From positions 1 to 49,896 of the forward strand of contig CANOIM010000015.1 in the NCBI GenBank assembly GCA_947566075.1: a stretch of 49,896 bases of DNA. Direction: 5' to 3'. Positions 1 through 8,210 of this stretch are shown piece by piece (position 1 is the stretch's first letter; the number at the start of each line of letters is the position of its first letter). The notes under the pieces are model-generated. The model made no database searches and was not told the origin of the DNA. It saw only the letters and a list, made by a program, of their open reading frames with translations. The stretch is from an uncultured Eggerthellaceae bacterium. Its GTDB lineage: Bacteria > Actinomycetota > Coriobacteriia > Coriobacteriales > Eggerthellaceae. The position numbers were made by a program, and so were the translations under genes.

Positions 1-37
1 GCGGCTAGGGGTCACGCCCCGGTCAGATACCCGGTGA

Positions 38-385
38 TCAGAGGTTGTTCTTCGGTAGGAAGATCGTAGTCTTCGGCCCAAGCTCCGGCAGGCGCTTCGC
101 TAGTTCTTCCACCGGGCCCCACTCGATGATGTTCGATAGGCAATGCAGGGCGCAGGAGGGCACGCCGCCTGCAGCCACGCGGTCTTCGCATAGGTCGCAG
201 AAGCTGGTGGGGATGGGAATATGGTCGAATTCCATGACGCCGCCCTCCATCTCCAGCGGCCCGAGGTCTTCCACCTTGATGCCCCACGTACCCAACGGCC
301 ATCCATGCTCGTTGCGGCAAGCGATCTCACAGCTCTGGCATCCAGAGCACCACTCATAATTGAACAGCAGACCGATGTTGCTCAT
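38..385 (-). CDS. 4Fe-4S dicluster ferredoxin-like electron-transfer subunit
   Basis: This 115-residue protein should carry electrons to the catalytic subunit encoded just upstream on the same strand. Cys13, 16, 19 and 23 form a CxxCxxCxxxC motif, and Cys63, 66, 78 and 82 form a second set (CxxC-x11-CxxxC). Together they are enough for two [4Fe-4S] clusters; the DmsB family normally has sixteen Cys for four. There is no signal peptide and no membrane segment, so it is probably cytoplasmic. The start follows a strong AAGGAGGTG six bases away, inside the 12-base gap after the upstream stop. Family assignment is firm; the electron donor is unknown. Confidence 0.92.
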   Translation of the reverse strand: MSNIGLLFNYEWCSGCQSCEIACRNEHGWPLGTWGIKVEDLGPLEMEGGVMEFDHIPIPTSFCDLCEDRVAAGGVPSCALHCLSNIIEWGPVEELAKRLPELGPKTTIFLPKNNL

Positions 386-397
386 AGAGGCACCTCC

Positions 398-2686
398 TTA
401 CAGTACACATTCTTCAACGGGTGTCTTGTACACCTTCACGGGCAGTTGCTTATAGGGGGCTCCGAAGCCCATCTTGCCTAGCACGCGATGGGGCACCAGG
501 CTATTGACGTTGGACTTCCAAACGCCGAACAGATGCGGCGCTTCGCCATCCTCTTCGGGATACCACCAACCATGGGCGGCGCTCACCACGTCCTTGCGCA
601 TGATGGGCGTGAGATGCGCGCGCTCGTGGGCGGTGCCCCAGGGGTTCTCGATGGTGACCTCATCACCGTCCTTGATGCCCAGCTCTGCAGCGGTTTCAGG
701 ATGGATCTCCAGATAGGGCTCAGGGGTCAGGTCACGCAGGCTGGGGATCTGACGATGCTCTGAGTGGAATGACGCGAAATACCGGCGGCCTGTGGTCATG
801 ACCAAGGGGTATTCCTTTGCCAGGTCAGGGCGCTCTTCGGCCAAGAGCTTCGGTGGGAAGTAGTAGGGCAGCGGGTCGTCGCCCAGGCCAGCATAGCCGG
901 TGGACCAGAGCTCCACGCGGCCCGTTGCCGTTTGGAAGCCGGGTTGGCCATCCGGGCGAATAAGGCCGCGCTCGTGCTTGTGGTAGCCGCCGATGTCATT
1001 GGAAGCCACTACCTTCTCAGAGAGCTCCTCCCAGGAATGACCCATCTTATTGAGGTCATCAACCAGGTATTCCTCAACCGTCTTGAAGGGGTACTCTTCG
1101 CCGTAGGCCTTCTCATAGAAGGCATTGCCGAAGTGGATGAGCATCTCCAGGTCAGACTTGCATTCGCCCACTTGCAGCGCCTTGTTGATGGCACCGGCGA
1201 TGCCCATCTGGCAACCCTGGTTCGTCATGACGATGCCATCATGCTCAGCCCAGGTGGCCAGGGGGAGCACCACATCAGCCAGCGCCATGATGGTAGGATT
1301 CATGAACATATCCTTGGCTACGGTGAATTCCATCTTCATGAGCGCATCATGCCAGCGCTTTGGCTGGGCAGAGCAGGTGGGGGAAAGCAGGTTCGTGGAA
1401 TCCAGCCAAGCCATCTTCAGCTCATAGGGGCGGCCCGTTTCCAGTGCCTCCAGGGTGATGTCAGGATGGGTGGTGTTCAGGAGCACCTTCACGATGGGGT
1501 ACACATCCCAGCCGATGCACTTGTTCTTCAGCTCCTCGCTCATGAAGTCCGTGGCGCCCGTCATCTCGAACTGCATCTGCACGCCTACCACCGTGCCGCC
1601 AGGCACATCCAAGTTACCCGTGATGGCAGCCATGGCGATCAGGCATTGCGTGACCTGGCAGCCGTTGGGGTTCTGGTCAACAGCCACGCCCATGAGCAAG
1701 CTCCAGTGATGCTTGCCGCCGTCGTAGCCGAGCTTGCGGGCGCAGGTGTAGATCTCCTCGGCGGTGATGCCGCATTCCTTCGCCGCATATTCAGGGGTGT
1801 ACTCCTGCACGCGTTCCACGAGCTCATCGTAGCCGTAGCACCAGTTCTCTACGAACTCGTGGTCGATCAGGTCTTCGTTGATGAGCACGTTCAGGATGGC
1901 CAGGCAAAGCGCAGCGTCTGTCCCGGGGATGATCTGCAGTACCTGGTCAGCGCGGGTGGCAAGCCAGCAGAGGCGTGGATCCACCATGATGAGCTTGCTC
2001 CCCTTCTTCATGAGCTCGATGAGCGCGTGGCCCCACAGGCCGTCCGGGTTGGATTCCAGGGGTTCTTTGCCCAGGCAGAAGACATAGTCAGGGCGCTTCC
2101 AGTCAGGGTCGTTCCAGACTTCCAGGGATCCGCCGTTGTAATCCAGTTCGATGTAGGCACTGCCCAGCATCATGGTCATTGCTGTCTGACGCGGTCCCAT
2201 GCAAGACCATCCGGATTGCGCATAGCAATTGTTCGGCGTGCGCAGCACCTTGGATGAGAGCGTGAAGCCATAGCGAACCGCTTCGCGGCCGGTGCCCATG
2301 TAGACGCAGATGGCCTCAGAGCCGTACTGTTCGCGGATGCGCTCGGTCTCGCTGATGATCAGATCCGTTGCCTCATCCCAGCTGATGCGCTCCCACTTAT
2401 CCTTGCCGCGGTCTTCCCGGGCGCGCTTCATGGGATAGAGGATGCGGTCAGGATGATAGACCGCTTCCTTCAGCGCCAAGCACCTTGGGCAGAGCCTGCC
2501 CTGGGTCAGCTGGTGATCTGGGTCACCCTCTACTTTGACCAGTTCGCCATCTTTGACGAAGAGCTTGATGCCGCAGCCAACGGCATGGCAACCCGGCGGC
2601 GACCACGCACAGGTGCGGGTAACGATGGTGCCGTCATCGAGCACCTCCGTTTTGGGAGCCGGATTGTCTTTGTAATGAAAAGCCAT
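398..2686 (-). CDS. Molybdopterin oxidoreductase, catechol-dehydroxylase/acetylene-hydratase-like catalytic subunit
   Basis: A 762-residue DMSO-reductase-superfamily catalytic subunit expected to bind a bis-pyranopterin Mo or W centre. Cys33, 38, 66 and 69 fit an N-terminal [4Fe-4S] cluster; an extra Cys26 lies upstream. The RILYPMKR and WERISWDEA stretches (about 82-106) are typical of the family. Cys162 in SGWSCMGPR aligns by eye with the metal-binding Cys of acetylene hydratase. The C-terminal third carries the usual molybdopterin dinucleotide-binding domain. I chose ATG 2686, which has GGAGGAG five bases upstream; a 61-residue in-frame extension is possible but has no twin-arginine signal or good ribosome site. 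It forms an operon with the ferredoxin at 38-385. It closely resembles the enzyme at 16795. A reductive aryl dehydroxylase role is inference from family and context. Confidence 0.9.
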   Translation of the reverse strand: MAFHYKDNPAPKTEVLDDGTIVTRTCAWSPPGCHAVGCGIKLFVKDGELVKVEGDPDHQLTQGRLCPRCLALKEAVYHPDRILYPMKRAREDRGKDKWERISWDEATDLIISETERIREQYGSEAICVYMGTGREAVRYGFTLSSKVLRTPNNCYAQSGWSCMGPRQTAMTMMLGSAYIELDYNGGSLEVWNDPDWKRPDYVFCLGKEPLESNPDGLWGHALIELMKKGSKLIMVDPRLCWLATRADQVLQIIPGTDAALCLAILNVLINEDLIDHEFVENWCYGYDELVERVQEYTPEYAAKECGITAEEIYTCARKLGYDGGKHHWSLLMGVAVDQNPNGCQVTQCLIAMAAITGNLDVPGGTVVGVQMQFEMTGATDFMSEELKNKCIGWDVYPIVKVLLNTTHPDITLEALETGRPYELKMAWLDSTNLLSPTCSAQPKRWHDALMKMEFTVAKDMFMNPTIMALADVVLPLATWAEHDGIVMTNQGCQMGIAGAINKALQVGECKSDLEMLIHFGNAFYEKAYGEEYPFKTVEEYLVDDLNKMGHSWEELSEKVVASNDIGGYHKHERGLIRPDGQPGFQTATGRVELWSTGYAGLGDDPLPYYFPPKLLAEERPDLAKEYPLVMTTGRRYFASFHSEHRQIPSLRDLTPEPYLEIHPETAAELGIKDGDEVTIENPWGTAHERAHLTPIMRKDVVSAAHGWWYPEEDGEAPHLFGVWKSNVNSLVPHRVLGKMGFGAPYKQLPVKVYKTPVEECVL

Positions 2687-3059
2687 GGTACTCCTCCCTT
2701 TCGATCCTTGCTTCCTTCTGGTCTTCTGACCCCGCATGGCACGACATTGGGTGAAGCCCTGCTCTGTTGGGCCAGGAGCTTGGGCGCATGGTAGGAGCAA
2801 AAAAGTAAGTTCTAAAGGGGTTGAGGAAAGAGGGGCGGGGCAGCTCCTGAGGTTCCCTTGCCTCTTCAAAACTTACTTTTCATGGAGAGAATCTTCTATC
2901 AATAGGCAAGCCAGACCGCCTCGCACTCCGTGGGATGAGCGCTCTTCTGCGAAGGCCATCGGCCCGGCTTCTGTCCTTCAAAGGCCGCAGGGTGTGCTCT
3001 CGGATGTGCGGGGACGGAGTTCGTCTTGTTGGTTCAGCAGTGTTAAGAGAGGAGCTGCA
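2687..3059. promoter_or_regulatory. Divergent control region with an 11-bp inverted repeat
   Basis: This 373-base gap separates two divergent molybdoenzyme operons. AAAAGTAAGTT at 2801-2811 is exactly inverted as AACTTACTTTT at 2870-2880, with 58 bases between. Each arm faces one operon, which suits a regulator bound at two half-sites or looping between two promoters. Purine-rich sequence fills the centre. A role as operator is inference; no promoter elements are called with confidence. Confidence 0.5.
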
Positions 3060-5486
3060 ATGACCAAACGCATCGAATTGGAAGTCGAACAGGGCGGACG
3101 CAATGAGATACGCCCTGACTTCTTCCGGGAGCCGCCGGTGAAGTACACGGGTGGCGATCTGCCTTGGCAATGGGAAGAGGATGGGATGATCTGCACCCGT
3201 TCCGGTGCCTGGGCCGCCCCGGGATGCCACGACGGCTGCGGTGTGATCATCTATACAGATAAAGAGACGGGCAAGTTCGTTAAGGTAGAAGGTGACCCAG
3301 AAAGCCCCTATTATCAAGGACGTCTGTGCGCCCGGTGCATCACTCTGAAGGATGCCATCTACCATCCTGATCGTGTCCTCTATCCCATGAAGCGTGCCCG
3401 TGAGGAGCGTGGCAACCCGGATGCGTGGGAGCGCATCACCTGGGACGAAGCCTATGACATGATCCTCACCAAGTTCGCCGAATACAAGGAGAAGTACGGC
3501 ACCAAGAGCGTCGTCTTCCATCTGGGCACCGGCCGCGGCGGCGCACCCTATATCTGCCGCTTGATGTATGCCTACGGCACTGCCCAGTACGCCTACATGC
3601 TTTCCGGTAATAGCTGTTACGTTCCGCGCGTGGCGGCCTGTACGGTGCTCATGGGCACCTACACCGTACCTGATTGCTCTCAGAATCACATCGACCGCTA
3701 CGAGAATCCCGAATGGGTGGCTCCGAAGAACATCTTCGTCTGGGGCAACAATCCCATCATCTCCAACGCTGACGGCAATCAGGGCCACTGGCTGATCGAC
3801 TGCATGCAGCGCGGTAGCAAACTGGTGGTCGTTGACCCGAAGCTGACCTGGATGGCTGCCCATGCTGAACTGTGGCTCCAGATCCGCTGCGGCACCGACG
3901 CGGCCCTGGCGCTGGGCATGGGCAAGTACATCATCGAGCATGACCTTTATGACAAGGATTTCGTGGACAAATGGTGCTACGGCTTCGATGAGTACTATGA
4001 AGCCACCAAGGAATGGACGTTGGAGAAGACCTCCGAGGTCACGTGGATCCCTGAAGAGAAGATCGCCCGCGCCGCTGAGATGATGGCCGAAAAGCCCTCC
4101 GCCGTGCAATGGGGCTTGGCGCTGGATATGACCATGGAGTGCCTGGCTGGTTCTGCTGCCGTGGTGGATCTGTGGTCCATCACCGGTCAAGTGGATATCC
4201 CGGGCGGCATGGTCACCGTGCACCAGCCATTCAACTGTCAGACCTGGAACCCGCCGGATCCGGCTGAGTGGCTCACCCCTCAAGAGCAGAATGATCGCAT
4301 TGGCGGCAATGACTTCCCCGCCCTCAAGTATTCCGGTGTGGTGCTCACTCAAGCGGATATGACCATCGATCAGATGCTCTCTGATCGTCCGTACAAGATC
4401 CGTGCGAATTTCATCATGGCATCGAACCCGTTGTCTTGCACAGCTCAGGAACCGGATACCCGCATGGAGGCAGCCTACAAGAATGCGGAATTCAATGTGT
4501 TCCTGGATCCGTTCATGGTGCCTACGGCCCAGGCCTGTGCTGATCTGTTCCTGCCTATCTGCATGTACCCTGAGCGCAACGGCATCCGTGCCATCTACTA
4601 TCACATTCAGAACACTAATAAGGCCTGTCAGGCACCGGGCGAAGCGAAGTCTGATATGGAGATCTGCTTCGAATTGGGCAGCAAGTGGCGCAAGGAGATG
4701 TGGCCGGGAGATACCTTGGAGGACTTCTTCAGCTACACGCTGAAGGAGACGGGCATGACCTTCGAAGAATCCCGCGAAGAGAATTGGATCTACCCGGAAT
4801 ACCACTATCACAAGTATGCCAAGGGTGAGCAGCGCCCTGATGGTCAGCTGGGCTTCAATACGCCTACGGGACGCATCGAACTGTATTCCACGCTGTTCGC
4901 TCAGTGGGGTCAAAAGCCCGTACCGCACTACGCAGAACCGCCGTTCAGCCCCAACCAGGTGCCCGAGCGCTTCAACAAAGAAGAGTATCTGGAGAAGTAC
5001 CCGCTCATCATGACCACGGGTGCGCGTCAGTGGGCTTCGTTCCATTCTGAGCATCGGCAGTTCCCCCATCTGCGTGCGCTTCATCCGAACCCCGAATTCG
5101 AGATAGCCCCCGAGACCGCTGAGAAATACGGCATCGAACACGGTGACTGGTGCTGGGTGGAGAACCATCTGGGCCGTGCGCAGTTCAAGGCGAATGTCTC
5201 ACCCATCCTGGATCCCTCTACGGTGGCGCTGGACCATGCCTGGTGGTTCCCGGAGCGTCAGGGAGAAGACCGCTTCGACAAAGACGGAAAACGCATAGGC
5301 TCTTATGACACCTATGCCTCCAACGCGAATGTGCTGGTGCAGGCAGGGTGCGGTGAGAGCGGATTCGGCAACAACTGCAAATCACAGCTGTGTCGCGTGT
5401 ACAAGTGCGCTGATGACGAAGTCTATGGAGAGACCGATATGCGCGAGATCTGGGAGAAGTTCGCGCCCAATGAGGAGCTGGTGTAA
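3060..5486 (+). CDS. Molybdopterin oxidoreductase, catechol-dehydroxylase-like catalytic subunit
   Basis: An 808-residue soluble catalytic subunit. After a ~40-residue N-terminal extension, Cys56, 60, 90 and 93 (CHDGC ... LCARC) should hold a [4Fe-4S] cluster. Cys186 in SGNSCYVPR is the likely Mo/W ligand by comparison with acetylene hydratase. The RVLYPMKR and WERITWDEA stretches and the C-terminal dinucleotide-binding domain are present. ATG 3060 was chosen because GGAG lies just upstream; an open extension back to 2736 would cross the control region and has no family similarity. The ferredoxin gene begins on the base after the stop. It is the close paralogue of the enzyme at 19905 (shared WQW leader and PGGMVT-HQPF stretch). 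No Tat signal. The substrate is unknown; a catechol or related phenol is inferred. Confidence 0.9.
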   Translation: MTKRIELEVEQGGRNEIRPDFFREPPVKYTGGDLPWQWEEDGMICTRSGAWAAPGCHDGCGVIIYTDKETGKFVKVEGDPESPYYQGRLCARCITLKDAIYHPDRVLYPMKRAREERGNPDAWERITWDEAYDMILTKFAEYKEKYGTKSVVFHLGTGRGGAPYICRLMYAYGTAQYAYMLSGNSCYVPRVAACTVLMGTYTVPDCSQNHIDRYENPEWVAPKNIFVWGNNPIISNADGNQGHWLIDCMQRGSKLVVVDPKLTWMAAHAELWLQIRCGTDAALALGMGKYIIEHDLYDKDFVDKWCYGFDEYYEATKEWTLEKTSEVTWIPEEKIARAAEMMAEKPSAVQWGLALDMTMECLAGSAAVVDLWSITGQVDIPGGMVTVHQPFNCQTWNPPDPAEWLTPQEQNDRIGGNDFPALKYSGVVLTQADMTIDQMLSDRPYKIRANFIMASNPLSCTAQEPDTRMEAAYKNAEFNVFLDPFMVPTAQACADLFLPICMYPERNGIRAIYYHIQNTNKACQAPGEAKSDMEICFELGSKWRKEMWPGDTLEDFFSYTLKETGMTFEESREENWIYPEYHYHKYAKGEQRPDGQLGFNTPTGRIELYSTLFAQWGQKPVPHYAEPPFSPNQVPERFNKEEYLEKYPLIMTTGARQWASFHSEHRQFPHLRALHPNPEFEIAPETAEKYGIEHGDWCWVENHLGRAQFKANVSPILDPSTVALDHAWWFPERQGEDRFDKDGKRIGSYDTYASNANVLVQAGCGESGFGNNCKSQLCRVYKCADDEVYGETDMREIWEKFAPNEELV

Positions 5487-5849
5487 ATGGCACAAGACAA
5501 GGCTTTGGGCCTGCTGATCAATTACGAATTCTGCACAGGATGCCATTCCTGCGAGACATCCTGTCAGATGGAACATGACCTGCCCTATGACCGTTGGGGG
5601 ATCAAGATCCAGAAGATCGGTCCGTGGCAGATCGCAGAAGACAAGTATCAGTACGATTTCGTCCCCGTACCCACTGACCAGTGCAACCTCTGCGCAGAGC
5701 GCACCGAGAAGGGGAAGCTTCCCCTGTGCGTCCAGCATTGCCAGGGTGCTTGCATGCAGTATGGCCCTGTGGACGAACTGGTGGCGAACTTCAACGGGAA
5801 GACCCGCTTCGCCATCTTCGTTCCGAATGCGGGAACCGTCAAAGCGTAA
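5487..5849 (+). CDS. 4Fe-4S dicluster ferredoxin-like electron-transfer subunit
   Basis: A 120-residue partner of the catalytic subunit just upstream. The N-terminal FCTGCHSCETSC motif and the later CNLC plus CVQHC group give eight cluster cysteines, enough for two [4Fe-4S] clusters; an extra Cys follows the last motif. The ATG touches the upstream TAA with no gap, and its ribosome site (GAGGAG, 5472-5477) lies inside the preceding gene, so translation is probably coupled. No membrane anchor is encoded nearby, so electrons must come from a soluble donor or an anchor elsewhere. Confidence 0.92.
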   Translation: MAQDKALGLLINYEFCTGCHSCETSCQMEHDLPYDRWGIKIQKIGPWQIAEDKYQYDFVPVPTDQCNLCAERTEKGKLPLCVQHCQGACMQYGPVDELVANFNGKTRFAIFVPNAGTVKA

Positions 5850-6043
5850 CAGGAAGCTCTCTGATGACCAGCTACACTGAAACCGATTGGGGGCGAATGC
5901 TACGCTTGAAGCTTCGTCCTCGCGGAGGCAGCCCATAAAGGCCTGTCGTTGATCCCTGAGAAGCGACGCTCGGTCAGCACAGGTCGATGAGCATGTTCGA
6001 TTCCTGTCGGGTGTCGTGGTTTTCCCTACGGAATGCTTTGTTG

Positions 6044-6069
6044 GGTGCCCTATCTGTGCATAGGGCACC
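6044..6069. promoter_or_regulatory. Inverted repeat in the leader of the MFS gene
   Basis: GGTGCCCTA at 6044-6052 is exactly inverted as TAGGGCACC at 6061-6069 around an 8-base spacer. It ends 21 bases before the transporter start and just upstream of its ribosome site. It could be an operator or an RNA hairpin affecting translation. The rest of the 5850-6090 gap shows no gene. Confidence 0.4.
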
Positions 6070-6090
6070 TGAAAAGACAAGGAGAACGAT

Positions 6091-7353
6091 ATGGCATCCA
6101 CTAAGAAGACCACCTCTAAGCTGGGCACCAAAGCTACTCTGCTGCTTTGTGCTTGCGATAGCAATGCGCTCGGTAGCGAGATGACGCCCATCTTGGCGGT
6201 CATCGCGCTGGCGTTTCCTGGAGAGAATGTGAACTGGCTCGTTTCTCTTCCGCCGCTGTGCATCATCCCTGCTTCGCTCATCGCGGCGAAGCTCTCCTAT
6301 TACATCAGTCGCAAGACCATCTTAGGAGTAGGCCAGCTTCTGTTCATCATTGGTGGATTAGGGGGCGCTATCGCACCGAATTTCGATTTCCTCTTGGTCA
6401 CTCGCGTGTTCTTTGGGCTAGGGTGTGGCTTGGTGTACCCCATCGTACCCACCTTGATCTCCTACCTCTATGCAGGCAGAGAACGGGTAAGCATGATGGG
6501 CGGCGCGAACGCTATGGGCAGCATCATCGCCATGGTGTTCTCTACGCTTTCGGGTACGTTAGCTGTCATTGGCTGGCGCATCCCGTTCTTGGTGAACATC
6601 TTCTTCATCTTCGTTTTCATCATGCAGTGCCTGTTCCTGCCAAAGGTGCCACCGGAGAAGGATATGGAGTTCGTCAAGCAGGTGCAGAAGCTCTCACCCG
6701 AAGAGCGTCGCATCGGCCCTCGTGCTTGGCTGTGCGCCCTGCTGATGTTCGTGACCATGACCATCGCCATGGTGTACCTATTGAAGATGGCTATCTTCAT
6801 CCAGGAGACGGGCATCGGAGATTCGGTCATGGCTGGTTTGGCCTCGTCTTCCACCACCTGCACGGCTCTGGTGATATCGCTTCTGTTCTCGCGGATCTTC
6901 GGCGTGTTCAGACGTTATACGGTGTTGATATCCATGGCAGCGGTGGCGCTCTCGTTCACATTGCTGGCTTTGTCCACCGGGCCTGCGGGCGTGTTCGCTG
7001 GCGCCATCATCTACGGCGTATACCTGGGCACCATCATTCCCTACTTGCAGACAACGGTATCCGGTGTGGTGCATCCCTACCGGAGGACCTACGCTCTATC
7101 CATCCTGTCCATGGCCATGTTCGCCGGACAAGCTGCTTCGTCGCTCTATGTTGGCGTAGTTGAGAACATCATCGGGCCTTCCACAGCAGCGTTGTTCGAA
7201 GTCATGTCAGTCACTTTCATCATCCTGTTCGCGGTGGTGTTGATCTATCTCGTCATCACGCGTAGGCATTCGGATTTCCCCTATGGAGACATGGATGGCG
7301 AGGGGGTCATCGCTGGGCAAGGGGATGCCACAGAAGACCCTGAGATGGCTTAA
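6091..7353 (+). CDS. MFS transporter
   Basis: A 420-residue integral membrane protein with about twelve hydrophobic helices in two halves, split by a charged central loop near residues 185-210. The loop after helix 2 reads YISRKTILG and the stretch near residue 130 reads AGRERVSMMGG, both in the style of the MFS. The start follows AAGGAG. It sits downstream of the molybdoenzyme/ferredoxin pair and is followed 21 bases later by an isomerase gene. By analogy with other dehydroxylase loci it may move aromatic substrate or product; direction and substrate are not visible. It belongs to the same general group as the MFS proteins at 14203 and 37031. Confidence 0.88.
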   Translation: MASTKKTTSKLGTKATLLLCACDSNALGSEMTPILAVIALAFPGENVNWLVSLPPLCIIPASLIAAKLSYYISRKTILGVGQLLFIIGGLGGAIAPNFDFLLVTRVFFGLGCGLVYPIVPTLISYLYAGRERVSMMGGANAMGSIIAMVFSTLSGTLAVIGWRIPFLVNIFFIFVFIMQCLFLPKVPPEKDMEFVKQVQKLSPEERRIGPRAWLCALLMFVTMTIAMVYLLKMAIFIQETGIGDSVMAGLASSSTTCTALVISLLFSRIFGVFRRYTVLISMAAVALSFTLLALSTGPAGVFAGAIIYGVYLGTIIPYLQTTVSGVVHPYRRTYALSILSMAMFAGQAASSLYVGVVENIIGPSTAALFEVMSVTFIILFAVVLIYLVITRRHSDFPYGDMDGEGVIAGQGDATEDPEMA

Positions 7354-7374
7354 GCCCAAGGAAAGGATGATCTC

Positions 7375-7803
7375 GTGGCGAAGAACTATGGCAAGCGAGC
7401 GGTGGTCAGATACACCGGCACGTTGGAAGACGGAACGGTGTTCGACAGCACTAAAGGCAAGGAGCCACTGGAATATGAAGTGGGCAACGGGCTGGTGATC
7501 CATGGTTTCGATGAAGCAGTGGCCACCATGCAACCGGGCGAGAAGCGCCATGTGCATCTTTCGGTCCGGGATGCATTCGGTGAGCGCCGGGAGGACCGCA
7601 TCGAGCACCAGCCCATGTATACCATCCCGAACGCGAAGGACATCCAGATAGGAAAGCGGTTCGTCTTCATCACGGAAGAGGGCATCCAATTGCCCGCCGT
7701 AGTGACGGAGATCAATGAAGGGATCGCCACCATCGACTTCAATAATCCATTGGCAGGAAAGGAATTGGATTTCGATATCGAGCTGGTCGAACTGAAGGAT
7801 TAG
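7375..7803 (+). CDS. FKBP-type peptidyl-prolyl isomerase, SlyD-like
   Basis: A 142-residue protein with the FKBP/SlyD pattern: GTLEDGTVFDST near the N terminus, then YEVGNGLVIHGFDEA and MQPGEK, with an insert region in the middle. Such proteins speed proline isomerisation and act as folding chaperones in the cytoplasm. It lacks the His/Cys-rich metal-binding tail of E. coli SlyD. It uses a GTG start with AAGGAAAGGATG upstream and probably shares a transcript with the MFS gene. It may help fold or load metalloenzymes, but nothing in the sequence ties it to one. Confidence 0.87.
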   Translation: MAKNYGKRAVVRYTGTLEDGTVFDSTKGKEPLEYEVGNGLVIHGFDEAVATMQPGEKRHVHLSVRDAFGERREDRIEHQPMYTIPNAKDIQIGKRFVFITEEGIQLPAVVTEINEGIATIDFNNPLAGKELDFDIELVELKD

Positions 7804-7812
7804 GTCATCGCA

Positions 7813-7830
7813 GCTGGGCGAAGGCCCAGC
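7813..7830 (+). terminator. Possible hairpin terminator after the FKBP gene
   Basis: A 7-bp GC-rich stem, GCTGGGC with GCCCAGC, closes a GAAG loop 12 bases after the stop codon. No U-rich tail follows, so termination is uncertain. Confidence 0.35.
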
Positions 7831-7847
7831 GCGTTCCCGTGCACTGT

Positions 7848-7887
7848 GGGTTCCTACAGCAATAGTGGACGAACACTGTAGGAACCC
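7848..7887. repeat. 12-bp perfect inverted repeat
   Basis: GGGTTCCTACAG at 7848-7859 is exactly inverted at 7876-7887 around a 16-base spacer. It lies between the FKBP gene and a small Cys-rich gene. There is no U tract, so it reads better as a palindromic repeat or operator than as a terminator. Confidence 0.45.
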
Positions 7888-7955
7888 CTGTGCCCCTACG
7901 TTCATTTGATTGCTAGGCTTACGGTAGCTTGGTCATGATGAAGGAGGCTATCGAG

Positions 7956-8126
7956 ATGTGCTGCCCATGCAACCATTGTGGGAAATGCCTCGAGCGGCAA
8001 GGCCGATGCCTCCATTGCCATGAGAAGCTCCCGGAGCTCTTTGCGGGGGTCTGCCCAGCTTGCGGTGCGGTCCAGCCACCACCACCGGGCGTTCCTGCAT
8101 CATCGAGCAAGAGCTCTCAGAGCTGA
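7956..8126 (+). CDS. Small Cys-rich zinc-ribbon-like protein
   Basis: A 56-residue protein that begins MCCPCNHCGKC, continues with a CLHC pair and a CPAC pair, and ends in a Pro/Ser-rich tail. The paired CxxC knuckles suggest one or two structural zinc sites; a small Fe-S protein is possible but less likely. ATG 7956 has AAGGAGG eight bases upstream; an earlier in-frame start at 7929 lacks one. It lies just ahead of the TetR gene. Two other proteins with the same CGKC head occur in the window (8882 and 24278), each next to a regulator. No function is known to me. Confidence 0.72.
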   Translation: MCCPCNHCGKCLERQGRCLHCHEKLPELFAGVCPACGAVQPPPPGVPASSSKSSQS

Positions 8127-8142
8127 AGCGGCAGATAGCGTA

Positions 8143-8171
8143 TCTCCTACGAAGGAGCTTTTCATAGGAGA
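8143..8171. promoter_or_regulatory. Possible TetR operator
   Basis: TCTCCTA at 8143-8149 is inverted as TAGGAGA at 8165-8171, with centres 22 bases apart, 39 bases before the TetR start. The spacing of two helical turns suits an autoregulatory site. A short CTCC-GGAG hairpin followed by CTTTT lies inside and could also terminate the small upstream gene. Confidence 0.4.
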
Positions 8172-8210
8172 CGGTTGTTCATCGAGGTCAGCCTCAGGGG
8201 GAGGGGTCGA

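Noticed and set aside
1..37. GGGG/CCCC hairpin at the left edge as a terminator of the first operon
   Set aside because: Only a 4-bp stem, no T tract, and too little sequence is visible to judge.
932..2257. A 441-codon plus-strand frame
   Set aside because: Antisense shadow of the enzyme at 398-2686; no ribosome site or known motif.
2687..2869. N-terminal extension of the 398 enzyme as a signal peptide
   Set aside because: A hydrophobic stretch exists but there is no twin-arginine motif, and the ATG at 2686 has a much better ribosome site.
2880..5168. A 762-codon minus-strand frame opposite the molybdoenzyme gene
   Set aside because: It mirrors the codon periodicity of the clear catalytic subunit at 3060-5486, has no recognisable domain, and the plus-strand gene has full family motifs.
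5382..6281. A 299-codon minus-strand frame across a gene junction
   Set aside because: It overlaps the ferredoxin, the intergenic gap and the MFS start, all supported on the plus strand, and shows no family similarity.
7848..7887. Inverted repeat as an intrinsic terminator
   Set aside because: The 16-base loop and absence of a U run make termination unlikely; kept only as a repeat.
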